A DNA stretch of 64,000 nucleotides from Tulasnella sp. 424 (GCA_019633425.1 WSUB01000083.1:117840-181839); one strand, 5' to 3'. Positions 11,204-22,230 are shown, counted from the first letter of the stretch. Notes: generated by a model not told the origin, from the letters alone. Numbers and translations are program-made.

Positions 11204-12666
11204 ATGATCACTTTGACGTTGGTATGAATGACACTCCAAGACGCACAATGATCTCTCTAGTGACGAGTTCTTGGACAGGTCCGACACGGCGAAAGTACAG
11301 ATAACCTGGTGAGCGTCCCTCTAGGCCTGAATAATCGCTCGCTGGAGTTCTGATCGGCCCGAACTTTGTTTAGAAAGGAATCTGGGCAGGTACGAGCGCT
11401 TCTCGAGAAGTTGATGGAGTTCAGCTCAACATCTTCATGGCTAAGGCTGGAAGGACGCACCACTCTCAAACCATGGTACGTCATCACGGATCCTTTGTTA
11501 CGCCCTCCTAACATAAAACTTCGTGATGGACCTCCCAGGCCTCAACGTACGTATAAGCACCCTGCACGGGGGAAGATTCTTGCTAAATTCAGTCCTGGAC
11601 CGCGTTTTGGTCCTGGTTAGCAAGCCAAAGCAGTAGGCGAATACTTCGCAAAGTACCCCATCGCCGCGATCTTTGCTTCACCACTCAAACGCGCCTTGAC
11701 AACCGCTCAACAAATTGAAAAGCAAAACCAATCGAAACCTCCACTTACTATCACTCCTTTGATTCGCGAACAGCATTTTGGTGAAGCCGAGGGCAACCCC
11801 TGGGCTCCCGCCATCACGCCGGATCCAAAGGGGACAAAGGGCCCAAATGACCCTAATGCGACTGGTCGGCTGGGAGTGATCGATCCCAAGACAAACAAGA
11901 AAGTATACCCTGTACAGCCTGGTCGGTCTGCCAAATTCCCCGCTGGTGAAAGCCAGGACGACGTTGCGGAGCGAACGGGAGAGGCATTCGATGAATTCGT
12001 GATGCCTTTTGTGCGAGATAGTGTTGGGAAGCCGGTTGGAGAAGTCAACGTGTTCTTCGTAAGCCACGGGATCGCCATCAGCGAGGGTATCGGCGCTATA
12101 TTCTCTCGAGCGGTTAACGGGAGAGGCGTGGACCCTGATACATGGCGTGGGCTACATAATACCGCGTGGTCGAGAGTGGTCATCGGTATGGAGGTATGTG
12201 GGACTCGTCGTTCGAATATATACACCTTGATAAACTGACTAACGTACCGTTCTCTCAAGGGAGAGAAGCTTGAGTACAATGGGGAGGAACTCCATATTGA
12301 AGTGGGAGGCTCCCATGATGAGGATGAAGGAGAAAAGCTTGCTAATGCGGTGGAGTCCGCGAATCCCCCAACTCCGGAGGTTGAAAAGCGCGAGCCGAGA
12401 AAGAAGGAAATAGTGGCAAAGGTGGTCGCTGTGAACCAATACTCCCATCTTGATGGTGTTGTAAGTGTTAGCGCGTATTCCTGGCATACGTCTATCCATG
12501 CTTACTGAATGTATCACAGGTCCGCGAGAAAGGTGGGATCGGGAGCATGGCGCACGACGACACTCAGAAAGCCATCACCGACTTCTTTGGAGGTGGAGGG
12601 AAGTCAAAAGATAATAAGGAGAAAGATGCAATGGATGTTGATACGTCAAACAGTAGTAACCTGTGA
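11204..12666 (+). CDS. Histidine phosphatase (phosphoglycerate mutase-like) family protein
   Basis: This is a branch-2-like phosphohistidine enzyme. The catalytic RHGE motif (LTLVRHGESTDNL) is built from exons 1 and 2. Small exons follow (KGIWAG, then WKDAPLSNHG, then LN), then a long exon with FASPLKRALTTAQ and the second catalytic histidine in VNVFFVSHGIA. Splice sites include GTATGAATG/GACAG after TLTL, GTACGTCATC after SNH, GTATGTGG after VIGME and GTAAGTGTT after LDGV. The C-terminal ~110 residues are acidic and polar, ending DVDTSNSSNL. The substrate is unknown; fungal relatives are annotated only as phosphoglycerate mutase-like. Confidence 0.85.
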
Positions 12667-12965
12667 AATAGCTTGACTACTCCTGTAATAGAAAGCTCCA
12701 CCTGAAAAAATAGAAGAAACACAGAACGATCGAGCTGCATCATTGAGAGCGAGGTTTGTGCAGGATGATCTTCCCGTTCTCGACACATTAGTTGCTGGGA
12801 CTACGACTGCATAATTAGAAGCAGCTGGCCAGGGAGTGCAGGAATCGCCGAGAGAATATGTTCAAACTATCAACAAGAAAATAATAGCTGCGGGAGTGAC
12901 GACGTAAGACAGGGTTAGTAGCCACATCCACAAAGAGCAGCAAGACCACACTCACAATTAATACC

Positions 12966-14450
12966 TCACCATCTCCCGACTCTGGCACTCTCATAAGCCT
13001 CCTCATCAAAGTCCTCCCACCTCCACTCATTGCGTTCGGGTAGACCAGTCCACCATGCTTCAAAGTCCACCCCATCATCGCATAGGTCGATCCCATTTAT
13101 CTTTCCTCTGCACGTGCCATCCTTCAAGAACTTGATGTATCCTGACTGTTCCGGTCTCGGAGGCAAAACGGGTCCATCCTCCTCTTGACCGACCCACTCA
13201 AACGTAGCGTAAGCCCCATCAGGCCGTCCTTCCAGGGTCTTCGAGCGAAAGCTACCATGAAGGATTCCCAGTTCGAAATCTCCCGCGATGTGCGTTCGTC
13301 CGTTGGTCCTGACGATGTTGAAAGTGTAACGCCTGGTCAGATGATCGTTGTGTCCCCATTGGCCGTAAATATAGGGGCAGGAAACGACCCAAGAGCCCGC
13401 GATAAAGTCGGTTCCTGGAGGTGGAACTGCGTGATCTCTCGGCGGTAGGTCCTCGGGATCGTAGTCCACATATTCTTCGCCTCCCATCCTATAATCTCCG
13501 TCATCATCGTACTGGTTCGAATCACTTGGACCGCCAAAGTCGTATTCGTATATCTCGGTGGGCCAAGATGACGTTGGAGTAGGAGCCACATCGACTGGAG
13601 GTTTGGGTTTGGGTGCCTTTTGTGCCCGGGGCCGCTTAGCGGGCGATGATCCTTGCTTGCCGGTCGCGTCTTGACTGGCGAACGCTTCATCAGCAGTCCT
13701 CTTAGCCTTCCCTTTTCCCTTGGTGCCCTGTGGCTCCGCCTTTGGCGCAGGCTTGGGCTTCTTCGAAGATGTTCCTGTCGCGGAATTTGACGTCCCGACT
13801 AATGCCTTAGCTTTTGGCGGCTTCAGGCTGGGAGTGGGCTTTGGGGCCTTTTCGACGGTAGGTTTGGGCATTTTCGCAGGCTTTTCGGTAGTAGGTTTTG
13901 CTGTTGCCTTCTGAGAAGGTTTGGGTGGTTTCTCTGTAGGCTTCGACGCCTTCTCCGCAGGTTTCAACGCCTTGTCTGCAGGTTTCGGCGCCTTTGCAGC
14001 TGCAGTACTGGGTCCGGCACCAGTCTTCTCCAGAACCTCCTTATTCAGCTTTTTGAACTCCCTATTTGACTTGTTCTCCAAGTCCTTGATCTTGTTGGGG
14101 AGGGCCAGAGAGTTCGATTTGATTGCCCCTTCCAATAACGCCCTGATGGTTGGGATGCTGGCCGTCTTTGGACAGGGTAACTCATAGAAGAGGGCCTGGG
14201 CGGTCCACCATGCTTTAGGTCTAGTGAGAAGCTACCAAATTTTAGCATGATCTTGATGCCATGCGGTCCAAACTGACCTCGCACGATCTCCAATAGCCTC
14301 TCCAGTGGCAGTCGGCATCAAAAGGACTCGAAGGGCCTCTGGTTTCTCTCTCGGATGGCCTTCGTAGAGCAAACCGCTCCCAATGCAGGTGAATTTTCCA
14401 TCAATGTTGGAGAGAGGCGGTATCACGACTGGGTCGGCTGCTTTAGGCAT
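12966..14450 (-). CDS. Unknown protein with Lys/Pro/Ala-rich histone H1-like linker
   Basis: I do not recognise this family. There are two exons. Exon 1 (from 14450, MPKAADPVVIPPLSNIDGKF) ends at GDRAR, and exon 2 resumes PKAWWTAQALFYELPCPKTA with donor GTCAGTTTGG and acceptor CACTAG. The product is about 450 aa. It has a folded-looking N-terminus (Trp-rich AWWTAQALFYE, a helical LLEGAIKSNS region and a coiled-coil-like KDLENKSNREFKKLNKEVLE). Then come ~110 residues of KAPKPxxK repeats resembling histone H1 tails, then nuclear-localisation-like KGKGKAKR. A conserved-looking C-terminal globular part follows (FNIVRTNGRTHIAGDFELG, GSFRSKTLEGRPDGAYATF, WWTGLPERNEWRWEDFD). A nuclear role is an inference from the basic linker. 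Confidence 0.75.
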
Positions 14451-14650
14451 ATTGTCGCGGGGGGGTAAAAGAGGAACCGGGCGTGGTTTGGTCTCCGACG
14501 CAGCGCGCCAACCAACCGCGGGAAGGCAGCATGTGCCCAGAATACTGTGACCTCACCGTTAACCAGTTGGCCAGCTATTTTGGAGGCTATATAAAGCACA
14601 AGACGGAAAACGAGAGATGTTCCAAATAACACAGTAAGATATTTTCCCTT

Positions 14651-17051
14651 CTACCACCGTTTTGTCTTTCTGATTCTGGCTTCCTTCTCCGCTTTGGGCA
14701 TCTTCGTCTTCCGCTTCTCTCGAGCTGCCTCCTTTTGAAGCCTTTGTCTCTCCTGAATATCGAAGGAAGCGGGTTCAGTAAAGGTTGTATCCAACACGGA
14801 AGACCGCCACCTACCTTCTTCGCCTCTTTGTCCTCACCGCGTCGGCCTGTAGGGGCTTTCTTTGGCAGCATCTCACCGCCCTCCTCTTCTTCCCCCTCTT
14901 CTTCCTCTCCTTCTTCTTCTTCACTCTGGCTGCCCCTTTCACTATGTTCGTCGTACTCCTCGTCCCTGGCTTCATCAACCGGAGCTCCTCCTACGCCACC
15001 CTTTGCCGTTTCGTCCCTGCGAGCGTCTTTGGCAGACCTCGCTGTAACTCCAATAACACCGTCGTAGATCAGGGACTTGCCCTCTCCTCGGCGCAAAATC
15101 TCGGCATCCCTCTCTGGATCTACGACCTCATTAAGCGTACGAGGGATATACGAAGAACGGAATACGGCATCTTCCTGAGCGTGGTCGATTGTCAAATTGG
15201 TCCTGGAGGAACGGTTCTCCTCGGACTCATTCGATGCTGAAGGCATTGTACGACTCTCCAGGAGCCAGCTCTCTAATCTCTTCTCTAGACCCTTCTGTCC
15301 CAGGGTCTTGGCGTACTTTGGGTCCTCGGTTTCTGGCGTCGACTCTTTCAAATCCACCTCTGTCGCCTGGTTCCCGGCCGCCGTGACTTGCCCGTCAGAC
15401 TCAGCCAAGGGTATCAACGTCGGAATCTCTTCCTCTTCCACCTCTCCAAGACCTAAAGCCTCGTCACTTGACACAACGAAATCGAAACTCCTCCGCAAAC
15501 CTAGCGTTTGGACGCCCCTCTTCTTGAACCACGCGTCAACGTTGGTTAAATCTGTCCGCAAAAACTCCAATGCATGTGGGTGATCCTGTTCCACGGACTG
15601 CGAAACGTCGATCATGTACAAATGAGAGCGGTGGAATAGGATGTTGTACTCGGAGAGATCCGCATGGACGAGACGGCATACGTGGTAGAGGATGCGGACG
15701 TTGATGAGGAGCTCCGCATACAGCGACGGGAGAAGGTCTGAAGGAACATCTGCATCCTTTAGACGAGGAGAAGCCCTAAAGGTGGCTTGTCGCTTAGCAT
15801 GTCCAGTAACTCAATATAGCAACGGGCACGTACCATCCATCAGAGTCCCCGAGGAACTGCATCACAAGAACATTTTCCCGGACTTCGATGGGCTCGGGAC
15901 ACCGAACGTTCGCTTCCGTGAGGCGTTTCAAATTGCGCATTTCTTTCTCCGCCCATAGACGAACCATCTTGCGTGGATTGTGCTTGGCATAACCTCTCCT
16001 GAACCGGTGCTCGCCGGTCACATAGCGGTCGCGATCTTTGAATACCAAGATGGAGGTTTTGTAAATTTTCAACGCGATGTGAGCACGTTCAGGAGACAAA
16101 GCGTGATACACGTTTGCCTAACGTGGGTTCCCCTCAGTTTTGTCATCCTCGGTCCAGCAGCGACAGACCTCACCTCCTTTCCGGTGCTGATACATCCGTT
16201 AACCTCGAATATCACACCTCTCCCGATCATCTTATATAGGATCAATCTAGTTCTTGGGTCCAAGACCTGCTCCGTCGTTGCTCGGTCCGCCTTGTCCTTG
16301 CGGTTCGCCAAAGCAGATGGACCTTTCCTGTTGACACCAGCGCCCATCCCAAGGCCATCGTATGGCTCAGATATATTTGCAAGTCGAGAGTTGAACTTTT
16401 GAAGAAGTGCGAGCTGATCTGTTGTGATAGGCAACTTGGAGCCAGAGCTCTGAGAAGGGGCTGCAGGCTTGGCGGTCGGGGTTGTGGTGGAGGTTGGGGC
16501 TTTTCGGGGCTTGTTGACGGGAGGAAGAGATAATACAGCAGTTCCTTTCTGCTTTGATATGGCTTCGGGGCGAGCTGTTTTATTATACACTGCTGCATGT
16601 TGACGTAGTCGATTGTACTGTTTGGTAAAATCTTCCCCCCAGTGTTCAGCATCCGGTTCAAATGAGTTGACTTGCACGACGAACCTTTTTCTGCGACCTC
16701 CCAATCCTCGTCTTCCGGTCTAATCTCTTGGGCCCAATCTTCCTCCGAGTCAACCTGCTCCTCTTCGCCATCTTCTTCGGCTAAGTCCCTGCCGTCCTCA
16801 TACGCCGTGTCCGATCCGGAGTCGAAAGGACCCTCATCCTCTCTTTGCAATTCGTTCATGAGTTCTTGAAGTGATGGTAATCCATCGTAGTTTCCAGGAT
16901 CCGTGACCCGAACCTCGTCCATCCTCGCGGTGGAGACCTCGGAGTCATGTTGTTCTGCCGTCGTCGACGTCGAGCTGGCATTTTGGACCGAGTCGAGATT
17001 GTTGCCAAGCGCGTGGTTTAGCCATTCTTGTGCTTTGGTTCCTCCTTCCAT
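14651..17051 (-). CDS. RIO1: RIO1 atypical protein kinase
   Basis: RIO1 is an atypical kinase/ATPase needed for late 40S ribosome maturation. The N-terminus is acidic ([18 protein letters not shown]). After an intron with donor GTTCGTCG it reads [15 protein letters not shown], then [20 protein letters not shown], the RIO1 nucleotide-binding loop STGKEANVYHA, the Lys-containing [19 protein letters not shown], the catalytic loop [15 protein letters not shown] and the metal-binding [14 protein letters not shown]. These are RIO1-class residues in order. The ~300-residue C-terminal extension has a Glu-rich run and ends in a basic [11 protein letters not shown]. Introns include GTGAGGTC after STGKE, GTACGTGC after DSDG, and GTAGGTGG near the end. 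The start is ATG at 17051-17049. Confidence 0.93.
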
Positions 17052-17316
17052 GACAGCTCTGAAGAAAACTGATGTTGGTCTCTGTTGGGGTTGGGTTAGC
17101 AGTTGGCGCGCGTTCTCCGCGCCGGGGTCCCGACATCTCATCACGCCATGTAACGGGCTCTCATTAACCCCACCGCAAGCCCTATTTAGCTTGCCTCTGG
17201 GAGACTGCAACACGACTATGATCGTTCTGGATTAGTGGCCCAGCTCGCCCAATCTAGACGGCTCAGCCAGCAAGGGTCGGTACGAACTAGAAATTAGTAT
17301 TTCGATTACAGGCAGT

Positions 17317-18692
17317 CTACTCGTCATTTACTATTACAATAGCCTTGCCAACATTAGTTCCCTTTTGGATATCAAGCAAAAACTGGGGAACGGCATCAAA
17401 CCCGTGCCTGACCTCCGTCCGAATTTTAAGCTTTCCTTCTTTCACAAGCTTTGGCGCTAGTTTGGAGAAGCCATAGTCGCCATCTCTTTTCTCGACCTCC
17501 GTGACCATGAAGCCCGCAATCGTGAGCTCTCGAGCGTTAACGAGGCTGAGATTCTATACCGCAATGAAGAATTCGCGCTCAAGAGTGCTAACGGTATACC
17601 CAAAGAGGAAAAGATCTGACCTTTACGCCGAACTCTGTGTTTTCTTTGGTGTTGTACTGATCGATATAGCCACAGACCTGTACTCGCGTGACGTGTCAGA
17701 GACCCAGGAGCTAATGGTCACGAAAAAGGGAGGAAACTTGCGAGGACGCGCCCCAGGGGCTTCATACTGTCTATCACCGTCTCCAGCGTCTTACCCCCGA
17801 TATGATCCCAGTAAATGTCGATAGGACCCTCCCTATTTAGGACGCTCGCGAGATTTTCTGTCTTGTAGTTGAACGCTACGTCCAAGCCTAGCTCTTCCTT
17901 TAGATACTTGACCTTCTCGTCGCTTCCAGCTGATCCGATGACCCTCAACCCTTCCCGCTTGGCAATCTGAGCGACGGCGCTGAAAGTAATATGTCAGCAC
18001 AGATAAATCGGTCCCCTAGCATACAGCTTGCCTTCCTACTCCGCCCGCCGCCGTAGACACGTAGATTGTCTCGCCCTATTATGCCAGGTCAGCCAAATGC
18101 TGGAAGCTCTGGGATGATTTGGCATATGTACATACCTTCTTCGCCTTGGCCATGGCATAGAAACCAATCCACGCCGTACGACCAGCCATTCCTAGTACAC
18201 CAATATACTCTTCCCAAGTCGCATCGGTTTTCTCGATACGACGGAGTTGAATTGCTTCTTTAGGTACCACGGCGTATTCCTGGAAGGCTGCAACGAGGGC
18301 TCGAGTAGCCCCACCATCTAAAGAAGCAAAATACTCACGGGCTGCTTCTGTATATATGTAGTCTCCTGGCTTATAGCCTGTAAGCTCTGAACGAATGACC
18401 CGCCCAACTATGTGTCCAAAAATCCTGAATCGATCATCCTTTTCAATCCTGCAAGGAAACTCAAAGTTCATCAATAGACTTACGGCTCCCCAATCTTGTA
18501 GGCTGAATTCATCAGAAGCCGATAGTACGGGTCGACTGAAAGGGCTATCGTCTTGACGAGTAAACCCCCATTCAGAGGAACGGTGTCCAAATCGATGGTC
18601 GCATTGTTTGTCACTTCAAGGTGTTCCCCTGGAATAGGAAAGCTATCGGGTCTGGAGTTGAAGATGACGGATGAGTTTTTTTCGATTGGCAT
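17317..18692 (-). CDS. Medium-chain NAD(P)-dependent reductase (PTGR/zinc-independent MDR family)
   Basis: This is a quinone oxidoreductase-like, alkenal/one-oxo double-bond reductase-type MDR enzyme. The N-terminal GroES-like part reads LLVKTIALSVDPYYRLLM and VGRVIRSELTGYKPGDYIY. A middle segment reads YIGVLGMAGRTAWIGFYAMA. The Rossmann part reads ETIYVSTAAGGVGS, RVIGSAGSDEKVKYL, LGLDVAFNYK and YWDHIGGKTLETVIDSMKPL. The C-terminus reads GKLKIRTEVRHGFDAVPQF, then GKAIVIVNDE. No zinc-ligand Cys pair is seen, as expected for this family. At least five introns are needed. Its substrate is not predictable. Confidence 0.85.
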
Positions 18693-19493
18693 AGTGAGTC
18701 TGGTACGGGTTGGTCTGTGGAGGGTACAAGGACCTGAAGTGGTCGCGCGCTTTTATAAACGCCAATGCGGCCAGGTGGAGGTTCTCGCTTTTATTCAGCG
18801 CATCCAAGACAGTCCAAGCACCTTGAACGCGGAATGCCGCATCCAAGGGTTTACGGGTGTAATGAGACAAGACATGATGCCTTCCGAATGACGCTCGTGG
18901 AGGGTTTCGAACGAAGCTGAATAACACAGCTGAACAATGTAGCGGGGAGACTTGGAATTCGAGTGCGGAAGGGTTACAAAGCCAAAATGCGGCCCCAAAG
19001 TGCTTGGCCGCAGAAACCTTGTTGGGGGATGGTTGCTTTCTTTGCGATGATTTTCAGAAGCGATGCACCAACAGCTCCATATGGATACGGCTTCAAAGGA
19101 AACAGGTTGATAGGTGTAGGGCCGGGTTGCTGCGAAATATGAAGTCTCAAATTCTAGCAACACAAGTAGCCCCCCCGCCTCCGGCACCAGAGGAACTCTG
19201 CCTTTGATATGGCTTCCATTGAGAAAAATTTGTCGCCTATGATTACGCGCCACATAAGTTGTTTTCTAGGTCTCTTTAATCTAATCCCGCTAGGATGGAC
19301 TCAGATCGACGGGAGCAGATTAAGCATCAGGGGCTACCTCTGTATATTGTTCCTGTATCGTCGATCTCCGCGACCACTGGTGGCCCATGAACTGCAAGGT
19401 TGGACGTATCTAAAACCTATGGAGCCGCGACGTCTTGAGTCCTGAGTCGTTGGTCCTCCACTCTGCTCGACCATTCTGTTCTCTTGACTAGCA
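18693..19493. other. Intergenic region
   Basis: This is about 0.8 kb between divergent genes. The frames here change strand and overlap without domain content. I see no gene. Confidence 0.5.
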
Positions 19494-20213
19494 ATGATTT
19501 GTAGATCAAGTTCCATACCCAGTAATCCTACGCTAGTCCAGCGACCAAAACTTCCCGATGAGCTACCGTTTCGCCCCCAACTGCGTTCCGCTCCGCCGAG
19601 CACGTCCCACCTATCCCCAGAGGAGTCGTACCACACTCTAGATCTCTTCAACACCAAGGATCTTGACCTACCGCCTAGATCGCCCTACACGAAGGATCGG
19701 CATCTAGAGCTCTCCCCGACCATCTCCGAGGAGTCAGGGACCTTTGTTGGATCTTCGGTCAACGAAAGCCCTGTCGGAGAGAACAAGCCGTCCCAAAGGG
19801 AGAATTTGATATATCCTGGGTTCAAAACATGGGAGCAGTACTACGAAGAGAAGAAACAGGCCAGTCTCCGACTTGCACAGGTCGTGGCAATAGAGCTGCT
19901 AGAAGCCCAAGACCGGGACCTATTGCAAAGACATCCAATGGATTATTTATGGGAGAGGACTTGTCGATTAGGGGCTCGGCAGGCGTTTGAATGTGATGCG
20001 AGAGACTTGAGTAGGCTGCAGGATATGCAAATGGGAGTGCCTGCCAGTGGGATTGAGGACGAGTTTGGTGGGGTTCCGGACTGGGTCCCAGCAGGACAGT
20101 CGCCCTTCGCCCTGCGAGCGGTACCAACCGCAGATCTGCCTTTCATTATGAGAGCGCTAGAGGGAAATGTTGTAGAAGGAGATTTGTTATCCTTTATTGG
20201 ACTTGGCCTTTAG
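19494..20213 (+). CDS. Unknown 239-residue protein
   Basis: This is a single-exon frame starting with ATG at 19494. The N-terminal half is Ser/Pro-rich (HLSPEESYHTLDLF, LELSPTISEESGT). The C-terminal half looks structured: YPGFKTWEQYYEEKKQASLR is helical, then LAQVVAIELLEAQDRDLLQR, then MDYLWERTCRLGARQAF. I do not recognise the family. The 3' half and 3' flank are duplicated with frameshifts at 21466-21900, on the far side of the tRNA-like array. Coding status is supported by the intact frame and by the duplicate having decayed, but not proven. Confidence 0.5.
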   Translation: MICRSSSIPSNPTLVQRPKLPDELPFRPQLRSAPPSTSHLSPEESYHTLDLFNTKDLDLPPRSPYTKDRHLELSPTISEESGTFVGSSVNESPVGENKPSQRENLIYPGFKTWEQYYEEKKQASLRLAQVVAIELLEAQDRDLLQRHPMDYLWERTCRLGARQAFECDARDLSRLQDMQMGVPASGIEDEFGGVPDWVPAGQSPFALRAVPTADLPFIMRALEGNVVEGDLLSFIGLGL

Positions 20214-20447
20214 ACTATAGTATCGAGCGGGGTTGTCTCTGTCCGCAGTCCGTACCCTCCATGATTACACCAAGAGAGTAAGATACTTTAAACATCTCTA
20301 TCGATATCGATGTATTCATACGATCACTCTGACGACTTCTCACTGCGGAGGCTGCCGATTTCGCACCAAGTGCCGCGGGGCGGGGCTGGAATTTTCCAAT
20401 TATAAAGCTTTGTTACTTAGTTACTGCCTCCATTTAATCAATGCCAC

Positions 20448-21465
20448 GGCCGTCTGGTGCAATGGCAGCACGTCCGCCTACAATAAGCGATTTTCTATGT
20501 CCCCCTCAGGGGTTGAACCTGCAATCGGCCGGAGGTTGGAATTTTCCCATATAAAACTCGGACACTTGGCTATTGCCTCCATTTAAACCGTCTGGTGAAA
20601 TGATAGCCTGTCCGCCTATGATAAGCAGTTTTGTCCCCTTCAGGGGTCGAACCTGCAATCGGCCGGGGTTGGAATTTTCCCATATAAGACTTGGATACTT
20701 GGATACTGTGCCTCTTGCTACGGCCGTCTGGAGCAATGGCAGCGCGTCCGCCTACGAAAGCGATTTGGCCCCTTCAGGGGTTGAACCTGCTCTTGACCGC
20801 GGGACGGGGGCTGGAGTTTTTCCATCGTAAAACTTGGTTACTTAGTTTGTGCCTCCATTTAATCAATGCTACGGCCGTCTGGCGCAGTGGCAGCGCGTCC
20901 GCCTACGATAAGCAGTTCTGTCCCCTCCGGGGTTTGAACCTGCAATCGGCCGGAGGTTGGAATTTTCCCCGATGAAACTTGGATACTTGGTTAATGCCTA
21001 CATTCATCAGTGCTACGGCCGTCTGGCCCAGTGGCAGCGTGCCCGCCTACGAAAGGAAGTTGTCCCTTTCAGGGGTTGAACCTGCAATCGGCCGGGGCTG
21101 GAATTTTCCAATTATATAATTTTTGTTACTTATAAGTTACTGCCTTTATTTAAGCAATGTTACGGCCGTCTGGCGCAATGGCAGCGTGTCCGCCTACGAT
21201 AAGCAAGTTGTCCCCTTTAGGGGTTGAACCTGCTATTGACCGGCGCTGGAAAAGTTACTGCCTCCGTTTAATCAATGCCACCACCGTCTAGCACAATGGC
21301 AGCGCGCCCGCCTATGAAAGCGAGCTGTCCCCTTTAGGGGTTGAACCTGCAATCGGCCGCGGGGCATTTTCCCATATAAAACTTGGTTACTTAGTTACTG
21401 CCTCCATTTAATCAATGCTACGGCCGTCTGGCGCAACGACAGCGCGACCGCCTACGAAAGCGATT
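20448..21465 (+). repeat. Tandem array of truncated tRNA-Arg-like units (~8 copies)
   Basis: Unit heads lie near 20448, 20586, 20722, 20873, 21017, 21164, 21283 and 21422, so the period is 119-151 bp. Each head reads GGCCGTCTGGCGCAATGGCA or a close variant: the tRNA acceptor 5' strand plus the D-arm/A-box. Next comes CGTCCGCCTACGA (the anticodon arm, ACG). A hairpin (CCCCTnnGGGG) follows, then GGTTGAACCTGCAA, which is the reverse complement of a tRNA T-arm. Most copies then carry GGAGGTTG (variable loop) or a variant, cut off at GGAATTTTCC. Most units also have TATAAAA-like sequence about 45-50 bp before the next head. A sense T-arm is missing from all of them. The last copy is interrupted at 21465 by the gene fragment. 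Confidence 0.8.
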
Positions 21466-21765
21466 AACCGGGACCTATTGCAAAGACATCCAATGGATTA
21501 TCTATGGGAGAGGACTTGTCGATTAGGGGTTCAGAAGGCGGGTGAATTTGATACAGAGAGCGTGGGTGGGCTGCAGGATATGCAAATGGGAGTGCCTGCT
21601 ACTAGAAGGACTAGTTTGGTGGGGTTCCGAACTGGGCCCAGCAGGACAGTCGCCCTTCGCCCTACGAGCAGTACCAACCGCAGATCTGCCTTTCATTATG
21701 AGAGCGCCAGAGGGGAATGTTGCGGAAGGAAATTTGTTATCCTTCATTGGACCTGGTCTTTAGAG
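21466..21765 (+). pseudogene. Decayed partial copy of the 19494-20213 gene
   Basis: It starts abruptly at the codons for RDLLQRHPMDYLWERTCRLG, equal to the middle of the upstream gene, then loses the frame after MQMGVPA. The remainder (AGQSPFALRAVPTADLPFIM) is recovered in another frame. Similarity continues into the 3' flank to about 21900 (for example GCTGCCGATTTCGCACCAAGTGC), so it is a tandem DNA duplication and not a retrocopy. Confidence 0.75.
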
Positions 21766-22116
21766 CAAAGTATCGAGCGAGCTTGTCTCTGAAGTCTCCA
21801 TTTGTCCGCAGTCCGTACCCCCTATTACACCTAGAAAGTAACATAATTTAAACATTTCTATCGATAGCGATGTATCTGTGCGATATTCTAACGCTTGGCC
21901 AACGCTGAGGCTGCCGATTTCGCACCAAGTGCGATGGCAAGACTAGCTAATTGCAGTCCAGCCGGTGAAACATCGAATTTTGTGGAACATTTAGTGCGAC
22001 ATCCGTGGTTGAGGATAAAGAGGTGACATTGACATCGTGTCGCGGGGCGGGGTGGAATTTATTTTCCCATTCAAATACTTTACTATAATATTAAACCTCG
22101 TTTGAACTAATGTTAC

Positions 22117-22227
22117 GGCCCTCTGGCGCAATGGCAGCGCGTCCGCCTACGAAAGCGTGTTCCCTTCCGGGGTCGAACCTGCTGTCGGATGAGCGGGAGG
22201 TTGCAGGTTCAACCCCTGCGTCGGTCA
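22117..22227 (+). tRNA. tRNA-Arg(ACG)-like gene with a 39-nt intron, possibly defective
   Basis: D-arm GCGC-AATGGCA-GCGC (22126-22140) is followed by the anticodon arm TCCGC-CTACGA (22142-22152). An intron (22153-22191) comes at the usual position 37/38, then A-GCGGG (22192-22197), the variable loop AGGTT, and a perfect T-arm GCAGG-TTCAACC-CCTGC (22203-22219). The acceptor strands GGCCCTC and GTCGGTC leave two mismatches (5-68 and 6-67), so function is uncertain. The A box TGGCGCAATGG and B box GGTTCAACCCC are both present. The intron holds GGGGTCGAACCTGC, nearly complementary to its own T-arm. This is the only unit in the locus with a sense 3' half. Confidence 0.6.
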
Positions 22228-22230
22228 TAA

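Noticed and set aside
13720..14187. Plus-strand Gly/Phe-repeat frames
   Set aside because: Antisense to the KAPKP repeats of the minus-strand gene.
14735..15583. Several plus-strand frames rich in Ser/Pro/Phe
   Set aside because: Antisense shadows of the Glu-rich C-terminus of RIO1.
18643..19253. Minus frames of 94-152 codons between the MDR reductase and the unknown gene
   Set aside because: No domain, overlapping each other and the reductase promoter, and no exon chain.
20233..20975. Plus frames reading AVWCNGSTSAY and SGVEPA repeats
   Set aside because: Translations of the tRNA-like units. Such sequences are common false proteins.
20448..21465. CRISPR-like array
   Set aside because: The unit is long, tRNA-derived and without short unique spacers, and the genome is eukaryotic.
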